From Scilla litardierei (taxonomy: Eukaryota > Streptophyta > Magnoliopsida > Asparagales > Asparagaceae): 64,000 bases of DNA. Positions within the stretch are counted from its first letter, which is position 1; every line of letters starts with the position of its first letter. A program made the position numbers and the translations under genes. Under the pieces are notes generated by a model, which made no database searches, had not been told where the DNA came from, and saw only the letters and a program-made list of their open reading frames with translations. Location: positions 102,718,037 through 102,782,036 of the forward strand of contig CM061139.1 in the NCBI GenBank assembly GCA_030789695.1, read 5' to 3'. Positions 12,079-23,128 of this stretch are shown here, in pieces.

Positions 12079-12193
12079 ACACTCTATCTTGATTCAAATC
12101 TCATCACCAATACTCCTGCACCTCCACGTTGCACGCCATGACCCTCTCTCTGATTATCACCATCGTCTCGGAACACGCGCCCTCCGACGTCAC

Positions 12194-12994
12194 CTAAGCC
12201 AAGGAAATCAACTCCAGGCATTCCTGGAGCTTGACGACGGGAATTGGCTTGGTAAACATGTCTGCGGTGTTCTACTCAGTCGGGATCTTCTGAAGCTCTA
12301 TTTCCTTTTTCTCCAACTCAAGGAAGGAATCACGCACCTCAATATACTTTGTCCTCTAACTGTACGCCTGGTACTTTGCCAGATGAATAGCACTCTGGCT
12401 ATCACAATGCACATGTGATGAATTCTGTGTCACCCCCAAATCTCTCACCAGACTCCTCAAATACTTGGCTTCCTTCACAGCTTCTACCGCTGCAATCAAC
12501 TCGGCCTCTGTGGTCGATAGCGCAATCACAGACTGTAAGACCGACCTCCACGATACCACGGCAGTGCGCAAAGTGAACGCATACCTCGTGGTAGATCGCC
12601 GCATGTCTCTATCACCTGCATAATCACTATCACAGTATCCTGTCAGCACATTTCCGTCTCCTCTCGCATAGAGGATTCCGACACTCGTCGTGCCTCGCAG
12701 ATATCTCAGAATCCACTTGAGGGCCTGCAAATGCTCCTTGCCTGAATTAGCCATGTATCTGCTAACCACTCCCCCGGCCTGTGCAATATCTGGACGCGTT
12801 CAAACCATCGCATACATCAAACTTCCCACTGCACTCGCATATGGCACCTGAGACATGTATGTCTTCTCCTCATCGGTGCTTGGCAACTGATTTGCCGACA
12901 GCTGAAAATGAGCTCCCAAAGGTGTTATCACGGGCTTCGCGCTCTCCATCCCAAAACAGACTAGCACCTTCTGAATGTACCCTTTCTGTGACAA
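12194..12994 (-). pseudogene. Copia RT C-terminal part and RNase H (element B)
   Basis: The 12800-12994 piece is the RT thumb/connection region (SQKGYIQKVL, SAVGSLMYAM). The 12356-12769 piece carries the copia RNase H hallmarks: LKWILRYLRGT, GYCDSDYAGD, LSTTEAELIA and HCDSQSAIHLAK. A stop at 12356, and another about 30 codons on, interrupt the last conserved stretch, which ends NTADMFTKP...ISLA before the terminal stop at 12194. RNase H would degrade the RNA strand during reverse transcription. A stop or frame break also separates it from the RT pieces to the right. Confidence 0.85.
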
Positions 12995-13006
12995 TCTCAG
13001 CTCATG

Positions 13007-13690
13007 CTACTTCCTATCTCGGAAAATCTCCATTCCAAGAATCTTCTTAGCGGGCCCCAAGTCCTTCATGTCGAACTCTTGCCCAAGCTTCACCGTCAGC
13101 TTCTTTATCTCAAACATGCTATTGGAAGCAATAAGCATGTCATCCACGTAGAGCAACAAATAGATCTTCAAGTCATCCTCAAGTGTGCGCATATACACAC
13201 ATTGATCTTTGATGCTCCTCTCAAAGCCTACTCCCATAATGAAGCTATCAAATCATTTGGACCACTACCTGGGTGACTGCTTCAACCCGTATAACGATTT
13301 CTTCAACCTGCACACCAAGGTCTGTTTCCCCTCAACTCTGAACCCATCAGACTGTTGCATATAGATTTCTTCATCAAGATCTCCATGCAGAAAGACAGTC
13401 TTCACATCGAGTTGTTCCAACTCCATGTCCATGCTAGCAACTAGCGCCAACAACACCCGAATGGATGTGTGTCGTACAACCGATGAGAATATCTCGTTGT
13501 AGTCTTCTCCTTTCCGTTGTGCAAATCCCTTGGCTACCAACCTTGCCTTATACCTGACTTCATTGCCATCTTGAGTTGAGCTTTCCTTTACCTTGTATAT
13601 CCAACGACAACCAATGACACGTTTCTCGCTGGATAACGGCACCAACTCCCAATTGTCATTCAGGTGAAGGGACTTCATCTCCTCCTTCAT
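13007..13690 (-). pseudogene. Copia reverse transcriptase core (element B)
   Basis: The N-terminal RT motifs are clear: WELVPL, VIGCRWIYKVK, ARLVAKGFAQ, LDVKTVFLHGDLDEEIYMQQ and LYGLKQSPR (13265-13690). Then come two in-frame stops at 13240-13267, followed by LLYVDDMLIASNS, which contains the intact catalytic YVDD box (13007-13237). A further stop follows FRDRK. The frame is the same across these breaks, so point mutations rather than indels explain them. Confidence 0.9.
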
Positions 13691-13756
13691 AGCTCCTTGC
13701 CACTGAGCGGCATCACCTGATACTATGGCTCCACCATATGTCGCTGGCTCCTCGTG

Positions 13757-14813
13757 CTATAGGTTGAGTGCATAAGACGACATATCATCGAAAGAACATC
13801 CCGCATAATCACATGCTCCAAATCTCTCTGGCGCCTTCTTCACCCTCTTCGATCTCTGCGTTCCATCATCACCTGCATAGGTATCAACACGTACCTGAGA
13901 TAACCCGGGTGTCTGCACTTGGTCCTCAACATGGACCTCATCATCTCCCTCAACTGGGACGTCGACCATCAACTTTTTGCATAGTCGCTGAGTGGGCTGG
14001 ACCGGAAGATTGACTCTATCCGTCAAAATCTTTTCTGCAGACGTGTCCTCTTTTGAATGAGAATGCTCCGCCCTGAGCATTGCATCCTCATCAAAAGTGA
14101 CGTGTCGGCTCACAATCGCTTTCTGACCCTCTGGATCCCACAAGCGATAACCCTTAACGTCGTGGCCATATCTAAGAAAGATGCACTTCTTTGCTCTTGG
14201 ATCCAAATGTCGCCCCTCTGTGCACATACGCCGGGCAACCCACAATGCGCAAGTAAGAATAATCTGCAGCTTCACCACTCCACAGTTCCTCAGGAATCTT
14301 GTAACCTATAGCCACTGATGGAACTCGGTTCACTATGTGAACTGCAATAGTAAGGATTTCACCCCAAAATTTCTTCCCCAAACCGGTTGAGTGTCTCAAG
14401 CATCGCACTCGCTCCAACAATGTCTGATTCATCCGATCAACCACACCATTAGACTGCGGATCTCCAGGTGTGCTAAAATGACGGCAGATCCCATGGAGTT
14501 TGCAGAAATTTCTAAACTCCCTTGAGGTATACTCACCTCCATTGTCAGATCTCAGCACCTTCACGTGCTTTCCGGTTTGTTTCTCCACCATGGTCTTGCA
14601 CTCCCTGAACATGTCAAATGTCTGGTCCTTTGACTTCATTAAATACATCCAGACTTTGCGAGAGTAGTCATCAATGAATAAGACAAAATACCTAGCTCCC
14701 CTCTTGACGGCTCTGGACACGGACCCCACACATCTGTGTGTACATATCAAGTGGTCCCCTGCTAGTATGATTTCCCGTGTTGAACTGCAACTCTGTCTTC
14801 TTTCCGTACACAC
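13757..14813 (-). pseudogene. Copia integrase core and C-terminal linker (element B)
   Basis: The core at 14172-14813 shows FVLFIDDYSRKVW and LRSDNGGEYTSREF, which give the first two catalytic aspartates, and STPGDPQSNGVVDRMNQTLLE. There the third catalytic residue, normally Glu in NGVVERMNR, reads Asp. The frame changes near 14172-14278 into the GKR-type linker (13757-14278), with CIFLRYGHDVKGYRLWDP. A stop at 13757 separates it from RT. Integrase would insert the cDNA; the broken frame and the altered triad residue make this copy inactive. Confidence 0.88.
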
Positions 14814-15316
14814 AGGATTCGCAGAATTCTACAGTCATTCGAGGCTTCAATCAGTTTTCTTCTTCGGTGTACATCGAGGGTTTTGTCACATGGATGCCCC
14901 AAACGATAATGCCACAACTTAGCTAAATCTCCAGGAACTGAACTCGTAGTGCTTACGTCTGCTTCTCCTTTAACTGTGGTACCTTGAAGGGCGTATAAGT
15001 TTTCCACTTTCCTTCCCTTCATCACAACCATGGCTCCTTTGGAGACTCTCAGTTAGCCCTTTTCAAAGACTGACTTACATCTGGCATTGTCCAATACGCC
15101 TATGGAGATTAGGCGCTTCCGCTGATCTGGGACATGCCTCGCATCAGCTAGTGTACGCACTATGCCATCATGCATCTTGATACGGACGGTTCCAATACAG
15201 GCATTCTTGCACACTGCATAGTTCCCCACGAGGATTGAACCTACATCTTCCTTGGGACGGTATGTAGCGAACCAACTCCTATGAGGAGTCATACGATATG
15301 AGCAACCGCTATCCAT
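14762..15316 (-). pseudogene. Copia protease and pre-integrase domain (element B)
   Basis: MDSGCSYRMTPHRSWF carries the D-S-G aspartic protease triad intact (near 15270-15316). It continues with VRIKMHDGIVRTLADARHVP and RKRLISIGVLD, typical of copia protease. A stop at 15053 precedes the pre-integrase domain (14762-15031) with LWHYRLGHPCDKTL. The frame into the integrase core is shifted. Confidence 0.85.
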
Positions 15317-15469
15317 GATCTACGCAATATTTGCATCACCTGCAATCCCTGCGGCAAACATCTCGGTATCTCTACCTTCATCACGGACTTGCTCACCATC
15401 AATCCCCAAAGATGCCGAATCGGACTCTTTCTCGGCCTCCTTGCCTTTCTTCCTAACCTCATTAGAACA

Positions 15470-16205
15470 CCGGTTCGAAAAATGATCCTTCTTCTGGCAA
15501 TTGAAACATGTGATATTCGCATACCTATCCTGCGAATGTCTCGACTTAGAGCGGTCATTGTTCTTCTTGTAGCATCATCTCCTTTCCTGTCGCCCCCTCA
15601 TGCAATGCCTCTCCGCGGTTATTCACATGTTCTCTACCTTAAACCTTGCCACATAGTTGCTCGGTGTGAAGCGATGCCTTCACCTCTTCTACGGTGAGAG
15701 TTGTTCGGTTATAAATCATCGACCGAACAAATTGATTATAATCCTCAGGCAATGAACACAACAAGATAACCGCTTGTTCATCCTCAATCTTCACATCCAT
15801 ACCCAGCAACTCCAGCACTATCCGATTCAACTCATCCATGTGATCCTTCATCGTTGATCCAGATTTCATCTTGAGAGTATACAGCTGCTGAAACAGATAT
15901 AGGCAACTCGGGAAGGATTTCTTCATATATAGTCCCTCAAGCTTCTTCCACATGTCAAATGTCGTAGCCTCATCTAAGACTTCCCTCAAAACATTATCTG
16001 ATAACGACAACTGAATTGCGTTGTAGGCCTTCCTTTCCATCTCCGCCTTAGCGGATTCTTTTACCTCCTTATCGATATTTGACACATCGAATACGATCTG
16101 GTAACATCCCGTCTGAATCAAAACATTCTTCACATTCGTCTGCCAGATTCGAAAATCATTCCGGTCGATGAACTTCTCAATGTTCAATGTTGCTAAAGAC
16201 ACCAT
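15470..16205 (-). pseudogene. Copia gag with CCHC knuckle (element B)
   Basis: Starts at ATG 16205, 36 bp after the PBS, with KFIDRNDFRIWQTNVKN. It continues with the UBN2-type gag pattern (AYNAIQLSLSDNVL, WKKLEGLYMKK, LDELNRIV-like, LPEDYNQFV) to a stop at 15639. After a frame change the knuckle CFNCQKKDHFSNRC (C-x2-C-x4-H-x4-C) is seen at about 15470-15520. Gag would form the particle and bind RNA. Confidence 0.85.
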
Positions 16206-16240
16206 CTTTTCACCACTAACTTCCTTTGCAAACGGACCAC

Positions 16241-16254
16241 AAGCTCCGATACAA
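16241..16254 (-). other. Primer binding site of copia B
   Basis: Minus strand TTGTATCGGAGCTT beside the 5' LTR, close to the initiator-Met PBS TGGTATCAGAGC with a few changes. Confidence 0.65.
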
Positions 16255-16256
16255 CT

Positions 16257-17251
16257 TATTGGGAATAAATGACAACACGGCGTGGCGGAACAAAGCAACG
16301 CCTTGTGATCCAAGCGGAATACCAACCCTAATAAACTGATCAGGAATCTAGGGCTAGCAAAAGAACCCCAATTCACCCAACAATAAACCCTACGACCTTG
16401 CAATAGAAAGTAGCAAACGAATAATAGCAACAATCAAATCAAATGCAGACACAAGAGAAATTACACTGGTTCGGTTGTAAACAACATACATCCAGCCATC
16501 AGAGACGATTCCACTATCAGAGAGATCCAATCTTAGGGTTACAATCTTGCTTTCGCTCACGTGAGTAATAACTTGACAAATAGCACAAGCTCTCACAATC
16601 TCACTCAAGGAAGAAGAAATCAAAGGAGTAAAGAAGAAATCACTCACCTTCTCTATCAAACTCCAAAACCCTAATCTCTCACAAGAAATCTCCAAAGGGG
16701 TGGCTCAAGGCTCTCCAAGAACTCTAGATATCAAATAGAGGCTTAACCAAATCTAAAACAACAATTAGGTTTTCGTAGAAACCCCAAAAACGGAGAAAAT
16801 CAATCCTGGCCGTCGGTCGCGTCGTCTGGCCTCGCGCGGACTTGGCCCGAGTCGGTCCCCAGCTCGGGCTGTTCGACCGAGCTGATCTGCGCTGCTGCTG
16901 CCGCTGGGTGGAATCGAGTCGACTCGGGCCGAGTAGCTATAGGCCCGAGTAGGTATTCCCTACAGAGCTCTCTCAAACAACGAGCTCTCGGATTTCTGAG
17001 ACCATCAGAATCCTACTGTAGCTCGACCGAGTAGCAGGCTACTCGACCGAGTAGCATCCTGCTTGACCGAGTAGAAGGTCGCCCGAGTCGGCGAAAACTT
17101 TCCACTACTTATTGTTTCTGCTCTGCTCCTGTAGCTCGGTCGAGTAGCATGCTACTCGACCGAGTCGCCTGGAAAACCTTCACACGATAGCATGCTACTC
17201 GACCGAGTCGCCTGGAAAACCTTCACACGAGTCTTGAATCAAAAAAAACCA
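16257..17251 (-). repeat. 5' LTR of copia B
   Basis: Collinear with 11162-12078. Its array of CTCGACCGAGTAG units (16912-17214) has one more unit, and it carries a tandem duplication of about 43 bp (ATAGCATGCTACTCGACCGA onward, 17145-17228). A degenerate TATA-like stretch lies near 16727-16740, about 175 bp from the array. Confidence 0.85.
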
Positions 17252-19547
17252 TGAATCTTTAGACATATGGGTGAAGAACGATAAATATGCAAACAGAAGG
17301 CTAAACCGTATTGTTGCTAAAAATCAAACAGTAGAGTTCTATAGAAATGCCACTATTGGTCAAATCCATCAAACAATTTATTTTTATGCGAGTTATGTCG
17401 GTTTTGGACTGCTTAAAATTTCAGGCACTCAGTCACCAAAGCAAGCTTCAGTCATTAGATTAGAAATATACATATAAATAAAATAGAATAGTAATACCAG
17501 TTCCCGTACTTTCTATGTACATGTGTGTCTTTCTTCTAACTTTCACTCGGTAACATCTGTCTTTAACTATTGCAAATTAAGTTAAATGTAAATGATTTTT
17601 TGTCTGCTCTTATTATCTGTTCAGATAATTAGCAATCTCTTCTTCAAAATGCTTATTATCAGTCCAACCATATCGGTCTGCTTCTTTCTTCCAAGTTCCT
17701 TTCAACATTTCACTCTTTAAAAAGGTACTTTTTTGGGTAAAGACTGATTCATTTTTGCCTGCTTTTCTTGCTTGTACAGAAAAATTAGCCGTCTCTACAA
17801 ACTATAGTTGCATGTTTCTGTTTTCGACTTTTTTTACTCTGATCTTTCAGTTGATTCTTTTTAGCTTTAAGCAAGCTACCCTTTTGTGGTTAAAGCTTCA
17901 TCTATTCTTGTTCATAAATGAGTAACCCTTGCCTAGAACAACCAACTCTTCAGTAAGAATTTCCCTTAAGCCATGAAACTACTGTTAATAAATATAGTTC
18001 CACATCGGAAAAAATAGAATTTGAAGTTGGGCCTCTACCTAATAGCTTAAGATTTTGGGTTAGAATGTCCCGACCTAAATTATATCCTCATCTATTTAAT
18101 CATGGGACTTCCTGATTCCTATTCCAATTCTAGCAAGACCTTCAGTTTTCCCAGCTTTCAACTTTGATTCAATCTCGTCTGAGTTTTACCAGCTTGGCAC
18201 GCTTGAAATTCTCAACCTTGATAAACAGCTTATTCCAAACTTCCTACATCTTTAAATCTAACCTTCTTTGAGAATCTGATACTCGAGTAAAAGAACTAAA
18301 TTAATTAATGATATTTGAAACTTTTCAACCTTGATTAAAAGCTTATTAGAAACCTACATCTTTAAATCCAACCTTTTAATAAAAGTATGTAGTAAATCAG
18401 CACAAATACTAGTACTGGGCATGAAATGCCATCAACCTCAACCATAAATGATACCAAGTCCTTTTCCTATCATTATTGTTTATTAAGAAAGTTCATTCTT
18501 ATTAGACAAAATGATCCTATACCAAGTTACTCAATCTCTCTATGGTACTCATGTCTACTCTTGATTTTCATTTCAACAGCCTTCACCAGGGTTTCAAATC
18601 ACAATGAATGTGCCCTTAAACACCCCCCTAAGCACATGGATTTAAATGCGTAATCTTTCACAGTTCTACATAATTGTATCCAGAAAAATATATTTGGACT
18701 TTGCTAATGTTGTGTCATGGATATTGATTCAGATTATTCAGAAATTTTGAAAGATGCCACGAGACTGGGAGAAAGCTATAAAGAACAAAGCATGTTCAAC
18801 TAACGATTCTAGAGAATGTGATCATAATGCAAATCAGAACTATGAATCTGAGCCATGAGATATGGGATAAGCTTGGTTGTCATTCCGCGTGTTTGAAACG
18901 ATTAGTATTTCATTTTATAGTTATTATGATAAGATAATTGATGGACAAATGCATAGAGGAAATTGTTAAGTAAAGTAAACCATAAAAACTGTAAATGATA
19001 AATTGCTAACCAAAAACAGTAACTGCTATGATATAAAGGGGCAAACAATATGAAATGTGGACTAACCAGTGTAGCACACAAGTATATGAACTCATTTGAA
19101 AAAAGAAATTGCTATTAAACTTCTACTTCCGTTGCTTATCAATACCAGATGAAAAGATTTACATACACAAACTTTTTAACAGAACAAAAAGAACGGAAAC
19201 CAATTACACAAACTCCCAGGCTTATTTAGGAGGCAATCTTCCACAAATGGAACAATGAATCATAACACGCCTCTGGTTCAGCCAATTCTTATATGTTATA
19301 TGAATCCATTAAATAACGAACCAAAGGCATCCAAACCAATATAGACAAGAGGGCAGAGCTTATATACCTCCACACTTGCTCGGAGAATACCCATCTGGGC
19401 CAGCTCGATGTCTCCTAGTAGAACAAAATTGCTCCATGGTGCTTTCTCTAATTCTCAACTCCGTTGCTCCCTGGCAAACTGCATTGTCTTCCTTTTTTGT
19501 GAGAAAATGAGCAAAAACAAGAACCAATCCATGACTAGTCCAATGAG
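17252..19547. other. AT-rich spacer, possible LTR scrap
   Basis: No gene recognised. At 17996-18075 the run TTCCACATCGGAAAAA, TTGGGCCTCTACC and AGCTTAAGATTTTGGGTTAG resembles motifs seen near copia LTR ends, but no boundaries can be drawn. The right part is the presumed 3' flank of the U-box gene. Confidence 0.4.
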
Positions 19548-20888
19548 TCACTGCATTGTTCTTGTTAGCTTGCACTTCGAAATGAAATGAGTTGGCGTGT
19601 AATTTAGACTACAAAGCTTCAATAACTCAGCCGACCGCTGCTTCAATGCTTGATCACAACCACTCTGAATAACAAGCAGCAACTTTGCCGCCAATCCCGC
19701 CTCCACTGCAATTCGCCCACATTCGCCAGGATCAAGCCTGCAGACTGCCCACAACACAGACAAGGCACTCTGAGTACAAGCTTCTGATACCCTCATCAAA
19801 AGTCTCACCAGATTGGGAATCATTTGTGGACACTCCTTCAAAGCCAACTGCCCTTCAGGCAAAGTCGAAAGATCATCCAAAATCTGCAATGCAGGTTCAA
19901 TGCACTCCGTACTCAGTTCGGGTAACAACTCACAGATCTGAGGTACAGCCCCTACACTAACAACTAGACTCCTAACTTGTGTATGCGTACAAATGGTCCG
20001 AAGAACGCTAATTCCGGCCAAAACCCCGTTCGGGTACCTCTTATCCTTGACCAATCTCAATATCCCCACCAAAAGGCTCAGGCTTGCCACAACTTCCGAC
20101 CTAAAATCCTTCTGCTCCATCAACATTTCCAAAAATTTCATACAATTGATCTTTGTATCGATCGTCCCTTCATTCAAAAGATCACTCACCAATGAAATCT
20201 TGGCCGGCTGCATCAAATTCGCCTTCGAATCCAAATCAAGACTAAGATGTACGAGAATGCCAATGGCCTCAGACCCAACAGCATGCGAAGTGAAGGGACC
20301 CAACAGAGAAGAAATCACAACAACTCCATTGGAGCTCACCACCGTCTTCCTAGTAGAAGCATGGGTGGTGACCAGACCGCGGAGGTCCTTAAGCGCCTGC
20401 ACTCTAGCCTGCCCCTTGGCGTTTCGGAGGGAATCGACGATATCCGCAGCTCGGCCGTTAACGTCATCCGATCTCTTCTTCATCCTCAGATACTTCTGCG
20501 AGAACCAAGCGTGGATCAGCTGCTGAAGCGTGCGGTTGGGGGTGACGGTATCGTCCCAAAGCTCCTGCATCGTGGTAGGGCAGGTGAGGTTACCGAACGA
20601 GAACCACTTCAAAATGTTGGCCCGCTCGTAGGTTTGGCCGGTGCAGAGTGTGACCGGATCCGTCATGGGCTCGAGCGAGATCGGGCAGATGAAGACAGCG
20701 GGAATCTCGTCGACGGGGTCCAAGTCATCGATCATCTTCTTAAGGTCCAGCTTCTCGGCAGCGGGGACGACCGCACCGCCGGTGATCGCGCCCAAGATCC
20801 CATCTTTGACGGCGGTCTCGACGTCAACGACGTGTCCACCGCCGGCTCCCTCGAGCTTCCAGGATTGGGGGTTTGGGTACTGGGGCAT
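19548..20888 (-). CDS. PUB30/31: U-box E3 ubiquitin ligase with ARM repeats, PUB30/31 type
   Basis: Single-exon gene, 446 residues, the usual length of this clade. The U-box lies at about residues 62-130 (FICPISLEPMTDPVTLCTGQTYER...CPTTMQELWDDTVTPNRTLQQLI), the fold that recruits the E2. From about 150 to 430 the chain is a run of leucine-rich helical ARM-type repeats for substrate binding. The C terminus (QSGCDQALKQRSAELLKLCS, then FISKCKLTRTMQ) matches the end of Arabidopsis PUB30/PUB31 as I know it. Those proteins are cytoplasmic E3 ligases linked to salt and stress signalling, so the role is inferred from the family. The first ATG is used because the frame upstream is closed and a CT-rich leader follows. 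The frame is intact and looks functional. Long plus-strand frames here are shadows. Confidence 0.93.
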   Translation of the reverse strand: MPQYPNPQSWKLEGAGGGHVVDVETAVKDGILGAITGGAVVPAAEKLDLKKMIDDLDPVDEIPAVFICPISLEPMTDPVTLCTGQTYERANILKWFSFGNLTCPTTMQELWDDTVTPNRTLQQLIHAWFSQKYLRMKKRSDDVNGRAADIVDSLRNAKGQARVQALKDLRGLVTTHASTRKTVVSSNGVVVISSLLGPFTSHAVGSEAIGILVHLSLDLDSKANLMQPAKISLVSDLLNEGTIDTKINCMKFLEMLMEQKDFRSEVVASLSLLVGILRLVKDKRYPNGVLAGISVLRTICTHTQVRSLVVSVGAVPQICELLPELSTECIEPALQILDDLSTLPEGQLALKECPQMIPNLVRLLMRVSEACTQSALSVLWAVCRLDPGECGRIAVEAGLAAKLLLVIQSGCDQALKQRSAELLKLCSLNYTPTHFISKCKLTRTMQ

Positions 20889-21312
20889 TGTAGAAATAAT
20901 TGGAAGCCCTAATTTTGCAGAGGAAATAGAGTAGGGTTCGAGATTGGAATCATGAGGGAGAACATGATGTAGTTATGATCATGATGAAAATGGGAGGAAA
21001 TTTTTCGCAAAAATGGAATTTTGGACGTGAGATCTAAATCCTCCAGAGAGGTGAGAGTGAGAGAGTCAAAGGGTGAGTTTGAAAGATGATGTGGTCTGCT
21101 GTCTTTCTCTCTCTTTTGTTTGCTTTTTTTTGTTGCTGGGAGAGAGAGAATCTGATGGGAGGGAGATGGGGAGAATGCCGACGGGATGTAGCCGGTGGCG
21201 GAGCGTGTCTGGGCTCGCGTGACCCACGTGCAGCTCTGACAGTGGGGGCAGTAATCGCTCGGTGACGGGAAATTCTATACGATGACCAATTTCTACCTCG
21301 CGGTATAAACTA
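20889..21312 (-). promoter_or_regulatory. Leader and promoter region of the U-box gene
   Basis: On the minus strand this contains C/T-rich stretches (around 21045-21125), common in plant 5' untranslated regions. No certain TATA box was placed. The region is limited upstream by the MITE at 21313. Confidence 0.4.
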
Positions 21313-21933
21313 GGGCATGTTCGCAGGTATAAATTGGGAAAGTTGAGAAATGTGGAATCTGATGAGAGAAAAATTTGATGTAATGTGTTCTGTTGTTGCA
21401 AAGTAGGATTGGATAGTGTAGTTGGAAAGTTGAGGTGGGTCTCATTCCGTGTAGTGTGTTCTTTTGGTTGAAGAAAGTGTTGTTGATCTACGTGTTGCTA
21501 TAATTAAATGAGTACTAATTAATTAATTAATTATTATACTGTTGTTTAATGCTTATTAGAATTAAATGAGTACGAAAAAGTATAATCAGACGTGTAAATA
21601 GCAAGGGGCCCCACGCATTCAGGCATTGCACGCTGCAATGGAAGTAAAAAATAATAATAAAAGAATGATGCCGTGCGATTGGAGATGGAGAGAGACTGTG
21701 ACCCACATTTGTGTTGGATTCCTTCGTAATCGTGGCTATTGGCAGAGAAAAAAAACCCAATGTGGAATCTGAATTTTGCATGCCACCTCAGCCTATATTC
21801 CCAAAACACCGAACTGCCAAAAGAACACACACAAAAATCACTTGCAAGGAATCCAATGAAATGTTGATGAACAGTTGATGAACAATAATTTTTTCACAAT
21901 TTCTCCCCCACAATCTGAGGAAAGAACATGCCC
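21313..21933. mobile_element. Tourist/Harbinger-like MITE, copy 2
   Basis: Ends GGGCATGTTC (left) and GAACATGCCC (right) are inverted repeats, with flanks CTA and TTA close to the TAA/TTA target of Harbinger elements. The interior matches the MITE at 1982 over ATTGGGAAAGTTGAGAA, AATCTGATGAGAGA and GTTGGAAAGTTGAGGTG. About 110 bp longer than copy 1, with an AT-rich middle (21490-21600) that may be an extra insertion. Confidence 0.75.
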
Positions 21934-22786
21934 TTACACAAACCCACCATTTACTTGGGAAATTCTGCACACTCCTAATTACTGTACGCAAAGGTCATCT
22001 TGCACACCGAAAAATATTTTTTTTAAAAAAATCTGATTTTTTACTTTGCACACTCCCACAAATTACCAAATTACCACTCTATCATTCCTCCTCCACTTCT
22101 GTGGTCGCTGCCATCGCATCACACCACAGCTTCCCCGTCAACCCACGTGCAAAAAAAGGTAAGGAAGGAGGAAGGATGAAAGGTGAGGAGTATGAAGGAG
22201 ATAGAAAGGGATGAGGAGAGGATGAGAAAGAAAGAGGTCGACAAAAGCGGAGCAGTGGGTGTGTGAGCTACAGGGAGAAGACGGCAGCAGCGGAAGCGAA
22301 GGCGGAGAAGAAGAGAAAGATGATGGAAGAGGAAGCAATGTGGATGGTAAAAGAGAGAAAAATTCAATGACAGCCCTGTAAATTTGGAATGGCAAACTGG
22401 TAAATATGGTCTGTGTGTACAAAAATTAGGTCCGTATGTATAGCAACTCCTATGAAACTTGGCCCGATTTCATAAAACTATCTTAAACTTTGCTAAAATA
22501 CAAAACTACTGTGTACTTTAAGTTAAGGTTTTACGAGAATACCCGCCATCGGTGGGGCGTCAGTGACGTTAACATTTGACCTTTACGTGTCAACTTAATG
22601 CCAACAATGCCCTTCTTATTCCATTATAAATGTTTCTGGATTTTAAAAAAAAAAATCCCAAAAACATTACTAAACTCAACCAACTACCTCATCTCAAAAC
22701 TAGCTCAAGGTAGGGTTTAGAGTGATTATCTCATTGTTTTCTTTGCATTTTTAGATCAAGAACAAGGAGAATGTAGTCAGCCTCGA
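21934..22786. other. Spacer, possible transposon edge
   Basis: No gene recognised. It includes a purine-rich stretch at 22150-22370. At 22450-22620 a phrase beginning GAAACTTGGCCCGATTTCAT resembles sequence found in plant transposon flanks, but no terminal repeats were found. Confidence 0.35.
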
Positions 22787-23128
22787 GTGATCGAACGAAT
22801 CATGAGTGCTATTGCTCGCAGATGTATGTTCTCATCAGATCTGGAACCGAATGAAACCCAAGCCGTCGGTTTGGGGTGCCCTAACTGGAAGATGATGAAG
22901 AATGGCTACTTCAGATTGGAAATAAATGAAGAAGAAGAGGTGACTGAATCTTTATTGGGATTAGGTGGGCGACAAACTACCTCTAAGCCATGCATATCAA
23001 GAGAAGACTATGTCATTATGCATTCCAAAATGAAAGATGTTACTGATGTCAGACTGGATATTCTTAAAGTCGTTGTATTCTCCTTAATTCCTGGTATTTT
23101 GATTGGATTTATACTTGGAAGACTGTAA
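22787..23128 (+). CDS. Unidentified small protein with C-terminal membrane segment
   Basis: 113 codons; function not recognised. The first half has ARRCMF...LGCPNWKMMKNGYFRLEINEEEE, which distantly recalls the spacing of plant GRF-type zinc-finger small proteins (Cys, then an N-G-hydrophobic stretch, then an acidic tail), but the full set of zinc ligands is not there. The last 22 residues (VVVFSLIPGILIGFILGRL) form a convincing single transmembrane helix, also a feature of that family. The copia nest inserts 75 bp downstream. It could be a degenerate GRF protein or a chance frame. Confidence 0.35.
   Translation: MIERIMSAIARRCMFSSDLEPNETQAVGLGCPNWKMMKNGYFRLEINEEEEVTESLLGLGGRQTTSKPCISREDYVIMHSKMKDVTDVRLDILKVVVFSLIPGILIGFILGRL

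Larger units (their letters stand above)
11162..17251 (-). mobile_element. Ty1/copia element B with both LTRs, coding region degenerate
   Basis: LTRs of 917 bp (left, 3') and 995 bp (right, 5') flank a gag-PR-INT-RT-RH region in the copia order on the minus strand. The PBS sits beside the right LTR. At least seven stops or frame changes break the polyprotein, so the copy is dead. The outer dinucleotides are TG/CA on the left LTR but TA/CA on the right. I found no convincing 5-bp target duplication (GCTTG on the left, TGAAT on the right). Confidence 0.9.

Noticed and set aside
17996..18100. TTCCACATCGG resembling the plant snRNA upstream element
   Set aside because: No TATA box at the required spacing and no snRNA-like sequence downstream; more like an LTR scrap.
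20247..20912. 221-codon plus-strand frame over the U-box gene
   Set aside because: Antisense shadow of a strongly conserved gene; no domain of its own.
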